A DNA stretch of 64,000 bases from Gracilaria domingensis. Lineage: Eukaryota > Rhodophyta > Florideophyceae > Gracilariales > Gracilariaceae. How positions within the stretch are numbered: the first letter of the stretch is position 1; the number at the start of each line of letters is the position of its first letter. Of this stretch, positions 26,930-36,388 are shown piece after piece. The stretch lies in the NCBI GenBank assembly GCA_022539475.1, contig VCMS01000024.1, forward strand, positions 124,001-188,000, written 5' to 3'. A model generated the notes under the pieces. It searched no databases, was not told the DNA's origin, and worked only from the letters and a program-made list of their open reading frames with translations. A program made the position numbers and the translations under genes.

Positions 26930-27629
26930 ATGGCGGTCAACATTCCTCTAACCGGAGGCCTTCAACGCTTTCCACTTCCTTTCCCTGGGGAAGTTTTTCT
27001 TCTGACTAGGGATAAGACAGAAGTCACAGTGAAACATGCTGGTCACACCGCAAAGCATCTCAAGGGTCGACTTTATATGACCAACATGCGGTATGATCTC
27101 TTGAATCTTTTGCGAGAAACGTTTTGTATAAGAGTGAATCTAACAAACCTACAGCATGGTGTTTATGGTAGCTCCCGAACAAGCACAAAAGGCTCGCTTT
27201 GAGACGTTTGAAGCTCCTTTCCGTGGCATTATCAATGAAGCTTTTAACCAGCCCATTTTTGGATGCAACAACCTCACTGCAGATGTTCTCTACTACGAGG
27301 GCCAGCCCTTCATGGGCAATCTTTCGATGCGAATTGACTTTATACGCGGAGGCGTTAATACATTCTTACCAGTGTTCAACAACGTTCTGCTTTCTGTTCG
27401 ACAACAGATGGCGAGGGAGACGCAGGCAAACCAGTATAGTCCACCCGTCCATCCGACAACCTCAATGCCACAAGTTGAAGAATACTTCCCCAGCCACAAT
27501 TCCGCTTTCATAGACCCGCATGATCCTTCCACGATATACACAACACAACCAGTGGGCGAAGAAGGCCGAAGACAGGATGTTCCCTCCTGGCACGTTAGCG
27601 CTCAAGGTTTACGCTCTCGTCGTCACTAA
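26930..27629 (+). CDS. WBP2-like GRAM-domain protein (two exons)
   Basis: Exon 1 is 26930-27090, the intron 27091-27154 (GTATGA...ACAG, 64 nt, phase 2) and exon 2 27155-27629, giving 211 aa. The GRAM/PH-like domain of the WBP2 family runs through both exons. A strand with GEVFLLTRDKTEVTV leads to LKGRLYMTNMR, then across the junction to MVFMVAP, and on to IFGCNNLTADV and MRIDFIRGGVNTF. WBP2 proteins are cytosolic or nuclear adaptors, and the GRAM domain binds lipids. The C-terminal tail is Pro/Ser-rich, but the PPxY motif that gives the animal protein its name is absent (only SPPVHP is seen). The ATG lies 78 bp from the copia 5' LTR, so the native promoter is largely displaced. It converges on the BAP31-like gene with a 94-bp gap. 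Confidence 0.85.
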
Positions 27630-27723
27630 AACAAAACGCAAGATTACTCTCTTTCGAAAACTAGTTGTACCGTGCATCTTCATTTGTATGAAAGGAAGCT
27701 ACTTTTTTCTGTTGTTACAAGAG

Positions 27724-28540
27724 TTAATCGGTCTTGTCTGTGTTCGTTGTAGTATTGGTGCGCTTACGAAGAGTTGACGGCTCGTCTTTGCGCGAAATAT
27801 CAGTAGTAGGGATGCTGGTAGCTGCTGAGGCTACATCATTCACATCCTTGAGGCGCTTCTCCGCAACATCCTTCTGTTCTTCGACATTGACGACTTCTTG
27901 CATAAGCTCAACAATTCGGGCAATGACGAACATTAGCGTTAAAGAAAATCCTGCCAAATACACTGTTGAGAAAGAAAGTGAATGAAAAAGTAAACCAAAA
28001 AGTTGTTAGTTCGAATGCATCAAGGATACTTCTTTGGGCACCAATCCTTTTAATCGAGCTTGTCAACTTACTCTGTTTCATTGTTCAATCCAAAATGTAT
28101 AGATTTTCCCACGGGGGAGTTTACCATCCAAAGTCAAATTGGTTAGCATTCAGGAATCGCGAACTAATTGACATCAACAAACGAAAACGTAGTGTTGATA
28201 GCAGATAACTTACGTTTCTCTCAGCGCGGAATTTTCGCTGCTTATCAAAGCTAACTGTAATATATCCCACACGAGCATCATTCATGCCCTGATTACCCGT
28301 CTCGGTTGATTCCTTTTGTTCCAAGTGACGAAGAGTTTGAACGGCATCGGAAACAGCAAGAATGAGCCCAAGGATGATGAAATTCGATATGAATCGAACT
28401 CGTTTGCCAAGATCATATGTGAATATCTTCCTGGCTATGAATTTCCGCACAATGCGAGGGAATGGAAGAACAAGAACTGCGGTGATTACAAGCTCAATCA
28501 TGAGCAAAAAGAATACGGATAGCCAAACGACGCTTGCCAT
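27724..28540 (-). CDS. BAP31/Yet3-like ER membrane protein, with an apparent 1-nt exon
   Basis: Exon 1 is 28214-28540, a one-nucleotide exon lies at 28072 and exon 3 is 27724-27962, giving 188 aa. Exon 1 encodes an N-terminal membrane helix (VVWLSVFFLLMIELVITAVLVL), a second one (RFISNFIILGLILAVSDAVQTL) and the family block ending FDKQRKFRAERN. Exon 3 continues YLAGFSLTLMFVIARIVELM (third helix), then a Lys/Glu-rich cytosolic tail. In animal BAP31 the same junction reads FRAQRN-LYIAGFSL without a gap. Direct joining of exons 1 and 3 leaves the frame one base short. The spacer contains two complete GTAAGTT...CAG introns (28073-28213 and 27963-28071) separated by a single A, which restores ATG (Met) at the Leu position. 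BAP31 proteins are ER chaperones and sorting receptors for membrane proteins. Confidence 0.85.
28072..28072 (-). other. Candidate one-nucleotide microexon (A)
   Basis: On the minus strand, ...GAAACAG / A / GTAAGTTGAC... places an intron acceptor and an intron donor one base apart inside the BAP31-like gene. Including the A restores both the reading frame and the length expected from the family. Confidence 0.65.
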
Positions 28541-29398
28541 GGTTGATCAACGTGGGAAGAAGAATAGGCGAACTTGTATGGGATGTTAGAAGTTGTATCG
28601 ACGGTCGGTTTGTTGTTGTATGACGTTGGAGAGGTGACAGGGAGTAATTTCTGGGTTTGGCGGTGAACGATGAACTTAAGAACTAACACCGCAGAGAGGC
28701 CTATGAACAAACACCACTCTCCTACGCTTGTTCTGCAGATATCATACGTTTCATCACACTGACGATGTCACTCAAGTTTGCTCCAACCCGATAGGTCGAT
28801 CAGGTCGAATCGACCCTTCCCAAATGCGTAAAATACAGATAAATTTAGAGCATTTCTCCTCACAGCAAGGGATTCGGGTTACAAGTGATAACTTTTTGAC
28901 TGCATATGGACCAAGCAGGTTCTCCTTCCTACCGCCCACTCAATCATAACTACCCCGAACTCAAATGTCGTGTTCACCTTTGCTACGGTATCAGGTTATA
29001 AGGCTACCTTTGGTAGTAGTACCTTCGCAGTGAACACAAGATTGAGATTATTCTCGAACCTTACTAAATTTGATTGTCGAGTGTATTTGAACACAGCACG
29101 TTCGTAATCATATCTTTGCGTATAGAGCTTTGCTTTCTATGAGAACATAAAGCATCAAGAACTTGAAAGGGTATAGAAACGGAATCACAGTCGAAACAGG
29201 CGGGGAGACGGGGTCCTGCAGTAAGGGTGCTATTTCTGCCTAAACTGCAGTCAGAAGTAGAGCATATACCTTCGTACTCTTGTATCTATGCCCACTTTCA
29301 CAATTAAATTGATTTCAGAACTCGATGCGAAAGTCGACATAGAAATTATGTAGTTCTCGCCTGGAGACATTCTTCGCACAAGTGAAAGCCTTTCCAAG
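28541..29398. other. Intergenic region, nothing recognised
   Basis: About 860 bp lie between the BAP31-like start and the methyltransferase-like 3' end, both on the minus strand. Only short frames occur. It presumably holds the BAP31-like promoter. Confidence 0.5.
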
Positions 29399-30518
29399 TT
29401 ACCATCTATGACGTAACTCAGTAGTATTGTAGAACAAAAGTTGGGAACCATGAAGCGGAATTACTCGCTCGGCTTCGCGAAATCCGAAAGGGAAACCTCG
29501 AAAGTTGAGGCCCTGTTCGCGGGATCTCATGACAGAATACGTTTCTCGAGAGTTCTCAACCAGAACAGCGTTTTCAACACCAGGGTTGTTTTTGATAATC
29601 GTATATCGAATCCCTGTCTCTTCGACGTGTTTAAAGAGAGCAAGAAGCGTGTCAAAATCAAAACGTTTCAACCCCTTCCACGTAAACATGAGGTCAACTT
29701 GGGGCAGTGATCCTCGAGAATTTGGGGAGTACACAATGAATTCAGTTTCGCCTAGATCGCTTTGGTTGTAAAACTTCATCATTCCAACCACAGCTTCATC
29801 TGACTCTATTCCACAATAGTGGTTGAAACTTGGATATATTTTCTAAGCAAGTTATGTATTTAAAACAGTTAGATGGAAGAGGTTCTGCGTCTCTAAAGCT
29901 TTCTATCAAAGGACTTACCTTCATGATCTCAACAAACGAAAAAATCCACAACGTTTCCGAAGCGCATGGAAAAGTAACCATTGATTTGATTCCATGAAAA
30001 GAAACCAGTTTAACCAGCATATGTGCGAGGTCCGCCTCTGGTGAAGAAAGAATTTTGGAGCCCAAGACCCCATTTGCGTTCTCGATGCATTTCCTACATT
30101 CTTCTAAGTCCCTGATATCCGTAGGTTTCAAGTCGCGAAGAGAAGCTTCGTGAGATCCGTATGCCATATCCTGAAGGGACGGCTTCCTAGGTTTCAGGGA
30201 TCTCAGGTGTTGGGCAAGAGGCAGGTAAGCTGGGGGATCTCTTCTTTCCCACCGATTGCTAAAATTAAAACCATCTCCCTTCTTTGATACCACGGGAGAC
30301 AATGCATGAGTCCTTTCGACATTCTTCAACATGCGATTCTGAAAGTGGACGAAAACTAGTATGAGAGTGAGAACTATCACAAAGCTGACGTCTTGTCCAG
30401 AGAAATATCTAATCGCCTTCCGGAGTCCGCGACTAGATAACAACCGAAAGCCCCTTGTTTTTGATTTCGGTTCCTTTCCTGAATGAAGAGAAGAACTGAA
30501 TGGACATGTGAAAGACAT
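29399..30518 (-). CDS. Type II membrane protein with a methyltransferase-like luminal domain (two exons)
   Basis: Exon 1 is 29919-30518, the intron 29843-29918 (GTAAGT...TTAG, 76 nt, phase 0) and exon 2 29399-29842, giving about 347 aa. A short basic N-terminus precedes one membrane helix (SFVIVLTLILVFVHFQ, about residues 46-62), the layout of a Golgi/ER type II protein. The rest follows the order of class I SAM-dependent methyltransferases of the bacterial 'DxPCGD' type: a helix (ADLAHMLVKLVSFHGI), KSMVTFPCASE at motif I, then YCGIESDEAVVGMMKFY at motif II, VDLMFTWKGLKRF, and YTIIKNNPGVEN. The acidic residues normally seen in motif I (D.PCGD) are not present, so activity is uncertain. The start chosen is the first ATG of the frame; the frame extends upstream without one. 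An acceptor 39 nt further in would also keep the frame, but it removes the motif II core. Confidence 0.6.
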
Positions 30519-30856
30519 TTGGGGTTCAATTCTATTACCAACGGCTGGAACTCTTCCGAAACATGATGAGCATTCGGAAAATGTCTCTCTCGATGAACAT
30601 CTTAAGAAGATATCTGGTGCCCTCAAGTGCGAAGGATTGTAGAAGAATGTGGGCTTTCGAGAGAGTTTGAACGAGATGGATTCGTTAAAATGATTAATCC
30701 CTTCATCACGCAATCGTAAGGGGTTGGTGAAACTTAAATCCTTGAATATCGTACTTCGATTCCATTAGTCTTGTAAACGGAGACGATAGATTGACAAGGG
30801 TTGTTCCTGGGTAACAAATAAAAAACATTTAAGGTCTGCTTTTCCCCGCATTCGTT
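30519..30856. other. Short intergenic region
   Basis: A 338-bp spacer between the methyltransferase-like start and the FANCI stop, both minus strand. The reading frame of the upstream gene stays open to about 30713, so an unseen 5' exon or a non-ATG extension cannot be excluded. Nothing else is seen. Confidence 0.5.
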
Positions 30857-33800
30857 TTACGAGACCTTTCGCCGTTTTGCACCCACGCGACCTCTACGAT
30901 TGCGAGATTCTTGCTTGCTAGCAGCATCAGCTTCTTCATTTTCACCCTCCTCTTCTTCCTCACTAATGAGAGCGTCCTCTCGTATACGAAAGTCTCGAGC
31001 AATGTTACGGCGCATACCTCGTAAAAGGCTTATCTTAGTTCGTTTTTGCGCGCTGATAAGAACCTTTTCAAACTTCTCTACCTCATATATTAATTGGGGC
31101 ATAATTCTTGCCTCACTAGCAGCTTTCCCAGACTTCTTGTCGTTGGTATCACCAGTAGGATCTGCGCCAATGAATGCAAGATAAGTCCACAGTACAGGAG
31201 CCAGATCTTTGACCTCGTTGATTAGAGTTATGAAAGACGTCCTTGGATCTCCCTTTCGCTTTGCCTGTGCATTTGTTGCTATACTCATGACTTTGTAAGT
31301 CTTCGTAACGAGCTTCAACAAACGCTCTTGAAGCAACCATTTGCCAATGGCGCAAGTTGCCAACGATCGTAGAGTACTGACAGCATTCTCCAGGCGAGTC
31401 AGAGCTGCGTCTTCTGCCCGTATAGCTTGCTTGGCCATTTCCTGCAGGTTTATGGCGCTTGTCCCCGAAGAGTCTTCCCCCGAGCTTCCGGTAAGAAACA
31501 TATCGGATCCAGACGCGGCAGTTTCCAACGACGTCATGCGACTTAGACACCAGTCTGCTTCTACTACCGCCTTGTCAGTCACCTCCAGTACGCCTTCAAC
31601 AAGTGCAAAGCAAGTGTCTGTGTCGATTGCCACGGCCCCCACAAGTTTCGGGTCGAAATCGCTTGCATTGTTTGGGTCTGGTGGCTCCGCGTTCGTGTCA
31701 CAGTCACCAAGGACGTATAACAGACGTACGCACAAGTCCCTGGCACGTCTCATATCATCATTATTCTCGGTGTAACTAAGGCATGACTTCACAATCGTCT
31801 TCACAATGCGTGAGTCACTAATCTTCTTCCGAGAAACGGCATCCACAGACCACTGTATTCTCTTCGTTAAGAAAACACACTTCAATTCAATACTGTTGAG
31901 AGATGACGATATAGCATCGACAAGGATGGAGTAGATGTGCAGAGCAATACCTAGTTCTTTCACCTTGTTATCGTCTATAAGTGCATCAACTATTTCTTCC
32001 CATAGCTCAGTGGCAGTGTCGTATAATGTAGTTTCGTCTCGCATGTCAAAATCTGAGTCCACCGGGGTTAGAGCTTTGCAAAAGTCTGACAAACATTTAG
32101 GTTCTGACCGGAATCCGAATGCTATAGCCATGGCACAAGATTCTGCTGCTTGTAAAGCACTTAGTCCTCCTTGTCCAGCCATGGGCGGGGATGACTCCCG
32201 GTATTTCTCAAAGTCAGCCATGACAATTCGAAGAAAAGAGTTCACTGGTTTCATCATAGATGCGATCGCGTGCTTAGCTAACATTTTCCCACCGTGTGAA
32301 GACTTTGTACCTCTTGGAACTAAATCGTCGATGTGCTTCTTTGCTATTGAAAGCAGATACATTCGGAGCTCCTGCAGCTCCGTCGTATCCCATTTTCCTT
32401 CGAATACATCACCCTTGGGAGACTGCTCTCCCTTCGAGCCGAACATCTGCTGAAGGATATGTATAGATACCGTCAATGGCAGTAGAGGTTTCGAAGATGT
32501 TGAAGCGAGAACGCTAAACAATCCAATTTTATGAGACGAACTTAGACCTGCGGGCGTTGAACTCTGGGCGTCACCATTCTTTGTTTTGCGACCACCCTTC
32601 TTTTTGGCTGGAAGAGATGACTTTCCACCGCGCTGTAGCATCAAGCGTAAGCCAGGCCTCATCCTTTCCAATGTCACCATACCACCAAGTTCAAGGAACG
32701 CATCCGAAGCTGTTGCCACTCCGGCATGACTTAATATGTCTACCACTTGTCTTCGGAGTGAGAGCAATGGTGCGACAATTTCAGAATACAAAGACCATTC
32801 CTGCTGTTGTCGTGGAACAATAAGAACTGCATGAATGAGTGCCTCGCACACAGAACCCAGAACGCGAACTTTGTTTCGAATAACCCTCGGGGTGTTGTCA
32901 TCTGATTCTTGACCATTTGAAAAGTCCTCATCTTCATCATTTCGCGCCTGCAAGACCACTTCCTTCGTAATCCCAAAGTCCTGCACGCTGATACCAGCAA
33001 TTTTTTTAGCAACGTCGAGAATGTATGATGTCTTGTAGTTCATGCGACATTTACGGACTTCAACCAGTGCGAGGCACCAAATTAAATCTCCTAGAGGCTC
33101 GACCAAGCCCCTTACGTCCACGCAGTGATCAAGAAGCAAGTAGGGAGCTCTTGTGGCATCGACAAAACGGCGTAGGTGATTAACAAACACGTCAGACATA
33201 ACTGTAGCGACATTCTGTGCTACTCTCTCCGAATCGATATTACTGAGATAGTGACTGGCGTTCATATACATGAAGGCTCTCAAGGCAGCAGGATAGGAAA
33301 ACACACGACGCAGTGGTTGAAAGGACTCCATGATTGCATCTATTTCCTTGTCTTGAGCGCGAGAATTGCGCTGCGACTGAGATTCAACGTCCTTAGACAA
33401 TCTCATGCCCGAACGAGGTACCTTGCTCATCGACACTAGAGTGAGAAATGCTATGATCGATACCGCTCTACTCGACACATTATGATGAAATAAGGATTTC
33501 CGAGCGACAAGCTGAAAGTAGTCGTAAAGATCTTGTCTTGTTGCCAACAGTGGCTTGTAAGCGTTCATGAGAGCATGCGCCAGCCATGGAGGGAGAGTGA
33601 CGAGAACTTCAATCCCATCACGAATATAGCGAACGTGCTCTAAGACATAAAAGGGTATTTGACGCGCCAATGTGGCGATAACTGATATGGCTTGGGGCGC
33701 AGAACTTTCCTGGAGGGCGACCCTCGTCGTGAGTTGCTCAAGAATGGAATTTCGCATGGCTGGGTGAGTGCTAAAAAGCTCGAAGAAGATGGACTCCACA

Positions 33801-35182
33801 AGTCGTTCTGACACCGATACAAAGTCATTGTTGTGAACTGGTAAAGGTTTGTCAAGGAGAACGAGGGCAAGTTGAAGTAAACTTTCCTTAACGTTATCCC
33901 ATCCATTTTCACAGGTGCATTTCGCAATATGGAGCAACGACCGGCAGGGATCAGCCATGATGTGGTCGTGCTTAGCGACTCTAGCCATGAACAAACTGTT
34001 CATTCGCCGAACGCGTTCTTTATCGAATTTTAAGATCGTGTCTCTTAGAATTTGCAGCACATCAGTTCGAGTAGATATTGCTCTTGAAATAGACAACACA
34101 ACTCCTGTCCCAAAAGAAGTCAAAAAGTGATTTGGAGTTTCAACTCCTGCTTTGGTCAGTCTTACGATCTCATTAGCCAGAGAAGGGTCTTGCTTGACAG
34201 CGTATTCAATATGAAGAAGTGCTGTTCCTTGAATTTGACGAAGATCGGTGAGAGAGGTTGTAGAAGGAATAATGGCGTCCTCGTCTTCCGCTAGGATGCT
34301 CTGCGAAAGGGCGTGTTGTTGGGTCAGTTTCTCTTCATGTGCACTGAATACCTGAGAAATGTGCGTCAACACTCCACTCTTTACCTGGGAGTCGCCACGA
34401 GAAGAGGCATACAACAACAACTGATAGATATAGGCAGGGAGTTCAACCAAATCAACTCTTCTCATGTTCTTGGTCAAATGTGAGAAGACGACTTGTGTGG
34501 CATGATCCGAAAGCGGCGCCTCCCGGGCAACAGAAACGACGAAAATGTTATTCGAACGAGACTGAGTCCGTGATCCTGTCGCGGCGCTTTCAACAAGCTT
34601 GCACACGAAGTCGTCCACAAAGCTCTGGCCGGTCCTTCTGACCAACACTTTGTTTCCTGAGGGAGTGCCGCCAGACTGATTGGGGCCAGGTTTCTGCGGG
34701 TCTTGATTCTCGACGTTTTCTCTTCCAAACAGTGGGTCATCGTCTTGTTGTGTTTGGGTGTCCAAAGCAACGGACTTTTTGTCCAAGATGGGACCAGCAT
34801 TGGCGAGCAGCGAGAGGCATTTCTCAAGGACTGGTAGAAAGTGCCTGTCGGCAGCACTTGCACAAGCCTCGATGAGTACTTCTGCAGGAATCTCATCGGT
34901 AAGAAGGCTAGAAAGCAGACTTTGAAAGGAGGACAGAGGCCCGGCTACAGCGGCTGGCCCCTGTGTGAAAACGCTTTGCGAAAGGGATTGAGACGGGGCG
35001 GACAGAGACGAGCGAGACTGAAGGTAGCGAAGGGCAGCCTGTAGCAGGTTTCGACGAGCAGAAGGTGTCAGCGGCGTCTTCAACGCGTTTGAGAGGTAAC
35101 CTTCCCGCTGCAGGCGAATGAGTTCAAAGTGCTGCTCCACGGTGGCGTCGCAGTCAATTCTCGAATTCACTTGGCGCCCCAT
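30857..35182 (-). CDS. FANCI: Fanconi anaemia group I protein (FANCI)
   Basis: An intronless 1441-aa helical-repeat protein of about the same size as animal FANCI (about 1330 aa). FANCI pairs with FANCD2 into a clamp on DNA at stalled forks and interstrand crosslinks. Recognisable blocks include the N-terminal solenoid with DLVELPAYIYQLLLYASSRG and ALLHIEYAVKQD (human EIPPLVYQLLVLSSKG, recalled), MRNSILEQLTTRV, a long middle region with acidic linkers (NDEDEDFSNGQESDDN), VEADWCLSRM, and a strongly conserved end: PQLIYEVEKFEKVLI, RTKISLLRGM, ARDFRIRED. The tail is acidic then basic (GRVGAKRRKVS), a likely nuclear localisation signal. The start ATG is at 35182. It is divergent from the SUMO gene. 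The mono-ubiquitination lysine of vertebrates is not evident at the corresponding place (see findings). Confidence 0.93.
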   Translation of the reverse strand: MGRQVNSRIDCDATVEQHFELIRLQREGYLSNALKTPLTPSARRNLLQAALRYLQSRSSLSAPSQSLSQSVFTQGPAAVAGPLSSFQSLLSSLLTDEIPAEVLIEACASAADRHFLPVLEKCLSLLANAGPILDKKSVALDTQTQQDDDPLFGRENVENQDPQKPGPNQSGGTPSGNKVLVRRTGQSFVDDFVCKLVESAATGSRTQSRSNNIFVVSVAREAPLSDHATQVVFSHLTKNMRRVDLVELPAYIYQLLLYASSRGDSQVKSGVLTHISQVFSAHEEKLTQQHALSQSILAEDEDAIIPSTTSLTDLRQIQGTALLHIEYAVKQDPSLANEIVRLTKAGVETPNHFLTSFGTGVVLSISRAISTRTDVLQILRDTILKFDKERVRRMNSLFMARVAKHDHIMADPCRSLLHIAKCTCENGWDNVKESLLQLALVLLDKPLPVHNNDFVSVSERLVESIFFELFSTHPAMRNSILEQLTTRVALQESSAPQAISVIATLARQIPFYVLEHVRYIRDGIEVLVTLPPWLAHALMNAYKPLLATRQDLYDYFQLVARKSLFHHNVSSRAVSIIAFLTLVSMSKVPRSGMRLSKDVESQSQRNSRAQDKEIDAIMESFQPLRRVFSYPAALRAFMYMNASHYLSNIDSERVAQNVATVMSDVFVNHLRRFVDATRAPYLLLDHCVDVRGLVEPLGDLIWCLALVEVRKCRMNYKTSYILDVAKKIAGISVQDFGITKEVVLQARNDEDEDFSNGQESDDNTPRVIRNKVRVLGSVCEALIHAVLIVPRQQQEWSLYSEIVAPLLSLRRQVVDILSHAGVATASDAFLELGGMVTLERMRPGLRLMLQRGGKSSLPAKKKGGRKTKNGDAQSSTPAGLSSSHKIGLFSVLASTSSKPLLPLTVSIHILQQMFGSKGEQSPKGDVFEGKWDTTELQELRMYLLSIAKKHIDDLVPRGTKSSHGGKMLAKHAIASMMKPVNSFLRIVMADFEKYRESSPPMAGQGGLSALQAAESCAMAIAFGFRSEPKCLSDFCKALTPVDSDFDMRDETTLYDTATELWEEIVDALIDDNKVKELGIALHIYSILVDAISSSLNSIELKCVFLTKRIQWSVDAVSRKKISDSRIVKTIVKSCLSYTENNDDMRRARDLCVRLLYVLGDCDTNAEPPDPNNASDFDPKLVGAVAIDTDTCFALVEGVLEVTDKAVVEADWCLSRMTSLETAASGSDMFLTGSSGEDSSGTSAINLQEMAKQAIRAEDAALTRLENAVSTLRSLATCAIGKWLLQERLLKLVTKTYKVMSIATNAQAKRKGDPRTSFITLINEVKDLAPVLWTYLAFIGADPTGDTNDKKSGKAASEARIMPQLIYEVEKFEKVLISAQKRTKISLLRGMRRNIARDFRIREDALISEEEEEGENEEADAASKQESRNRRGRVGAKRRKVS

Positions 35183-35845
35183 GTTGCAGAAGTTCGGGGG
35201 TCAGAGACTCGATCTAGACCCGCTTGGTGCGCATGGTCGTGAGGTCGGACCACGTGCGGGAGAGAACGCACGGGGGTTTCCCTTCGTTTTTGTCCGGGAG
35301 CAGCCGATTTCCCGCCAATTCGGTGAACTGTGCCGGGCACAGCCGTTTCCGTGACACGTTGCACGACAACGCGCGGGCGGTGCGTGGTGGTGGAATAGTT
35401 GCAGTCTTCCAGCATTCGTGCCAGGCTACGCTTTCCAAGCGCAAGCACATTGCTGCGAAGGATTAAAGTGCTTCTTCGTGTGCGGCGCGAATCGTGCGAG
35501 GCACGCGTGGCCGGCGCGCGGGCGCGGCCGCAACGGCGACAAATGCCACCTCTGCACCTCAAACGCGCGCTCTCGATATCCATGGGCAAACCGCCGCATC
35601 TTCGCGGCAGCTTGTGCTCGCCGCGCTCCGCGCTATCACGGCGTTCTTCGACAGGTTCATCCTTGCCTACCGCGAGCCCAATGGCAGCCGCCCAACTGTC
35701 CACGTTGATCCCGAACACGTCAAAATCTCTCCATAGAGCGTCCTTGTCAACAACCCCCGCACCGGCTATTAGGGCCAACATACTAATAACTGCCACTGCG
35801 TCCCGTTCGCGCCCGTCTCCTCCGCGCGAGACCTTGTCGTGCATC
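35183..35845. promoter_or_regulatory. Shared upstream region of FANCI and SUMO
   Basis: A 663-bp GC-rich spacer between divergent starts. Both the plus frame leading into SUMO and a minus frame stay open across it, but their sequences are low-complexity and reflect GC content. In-frame upstream ATGs for SUMO exist (about 35543 and 35582), so a longer SUMO N-terminus is possible. No clear TATA element is seen. Confidence 0.5.
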
Positions 35846-36388
35846 ATGCAGACCCCTGTGCCCGACACAGATTCGTTACCCGCCGCCGACCCACAAGCAG
35901 AATCCTTGCGCTTCCAAGCCTTCCACGACAAATCTAACGCTCCAAATGGAGCGCCCGTGAGCCCGGCACCGTTGGTGGCTTCTGACCCCACTTTGGATGC
36001 GCCATTGCCTCCACCGCACATGGTCTTTCAAGAATCGTCACTCTCTCCGGAGCCGGAGCGTCGGAAGATAAAGCGTTCTTCTTCCGCGTCACCGCCTCCC
36101 GCTTCGCCAGCGCCTGCATCGCCACCCCCGCCGCCACCTGCAAACGATCGAGTCACGTTGACAGTGCGCGATAAAGAAAACAACGAGTTTACCTTTCAGG
36201 TCAAGCGTACCACTCCGTTTCGCAAAGTATTCGAAGCTTTTTCCAGCAAGATGAAGGAGCCGCCATCCACCTTCCGTTTCTTGTATGATGGCAAACGAAT
36301 CTCCCCGTCAGACACAGTTATATCTCTCGATATCTCCAATGGCGATTCTATTGACGCTATGGTGGAGGCACAAGGTGGACAATGTTAA
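35846..36388 (+). CDS. SUMO (small ubiquitin-like modifier) with long N-terminal extension
   Basis: 180 aa from ATG 35846 (MQTPVPDTDSL). The C-terminal 80 residues are a clear SUMO fold: VTLTVRDKENNEFTFQVKRT, TPFRKVFEAF, FRFLYDGKRISPSDT, DGDSIDAM-like (NGDSIDAMVEAQ), and the processing site GG followed by the two-residue tail QC. SUMO is cleaved after GG by a ULP/SENP protease and attached to lysines of nuclear proteins. Typical SUMO is 95-110 aa. Here about 100 residues of Pro/Ser-rich disordered sequence with a basic cluster (ERRKIKRSSSASP) and a poly-Pro run precede the domain. It is divergent from FANCI. The start is uncertain because the frame stays open upstream. Confidence 0.88.
   Translation: MQTPVPDTDSLPAADPQAESLRFQAFHDKSNAPNGAPVSPAPLVASDPTLDAPLPPPHMVFQESSLSPEPERRKIKRSSSASPPPASPAPASPPPPPPANDRVTLTVRDKENNEFTFQVKRTTPFRKVFEAFSSKMKEPPSTFRFLYDGKRISPSDTVISLDISNGDSIDAMVEAQGGQC

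Noticed and set aside
27963-28213. A single 251-nt intron in the BAP31-like gene
   Set aside because: A single GT...AG intron leaves the frame one base short and leads to an early stop. The two-intron reading with a 1-nt exon fits better.
29796-29841. Alternative downstream acceptor for the methyltransferase-like gene
   Set aside because: It also keeps the frame but removes the segment KIYPSFNHYCGIE, which matches the family at motif II. The upstream acceptor was preferred.
35167-36021. A 284-codon minus-strand frame opposite the SUMO gene and FANCI promoter
   Set aside because: It runs antisense to the well-supported SUMO frame and is low-complexity. It is a shadow frame caused by GC content.
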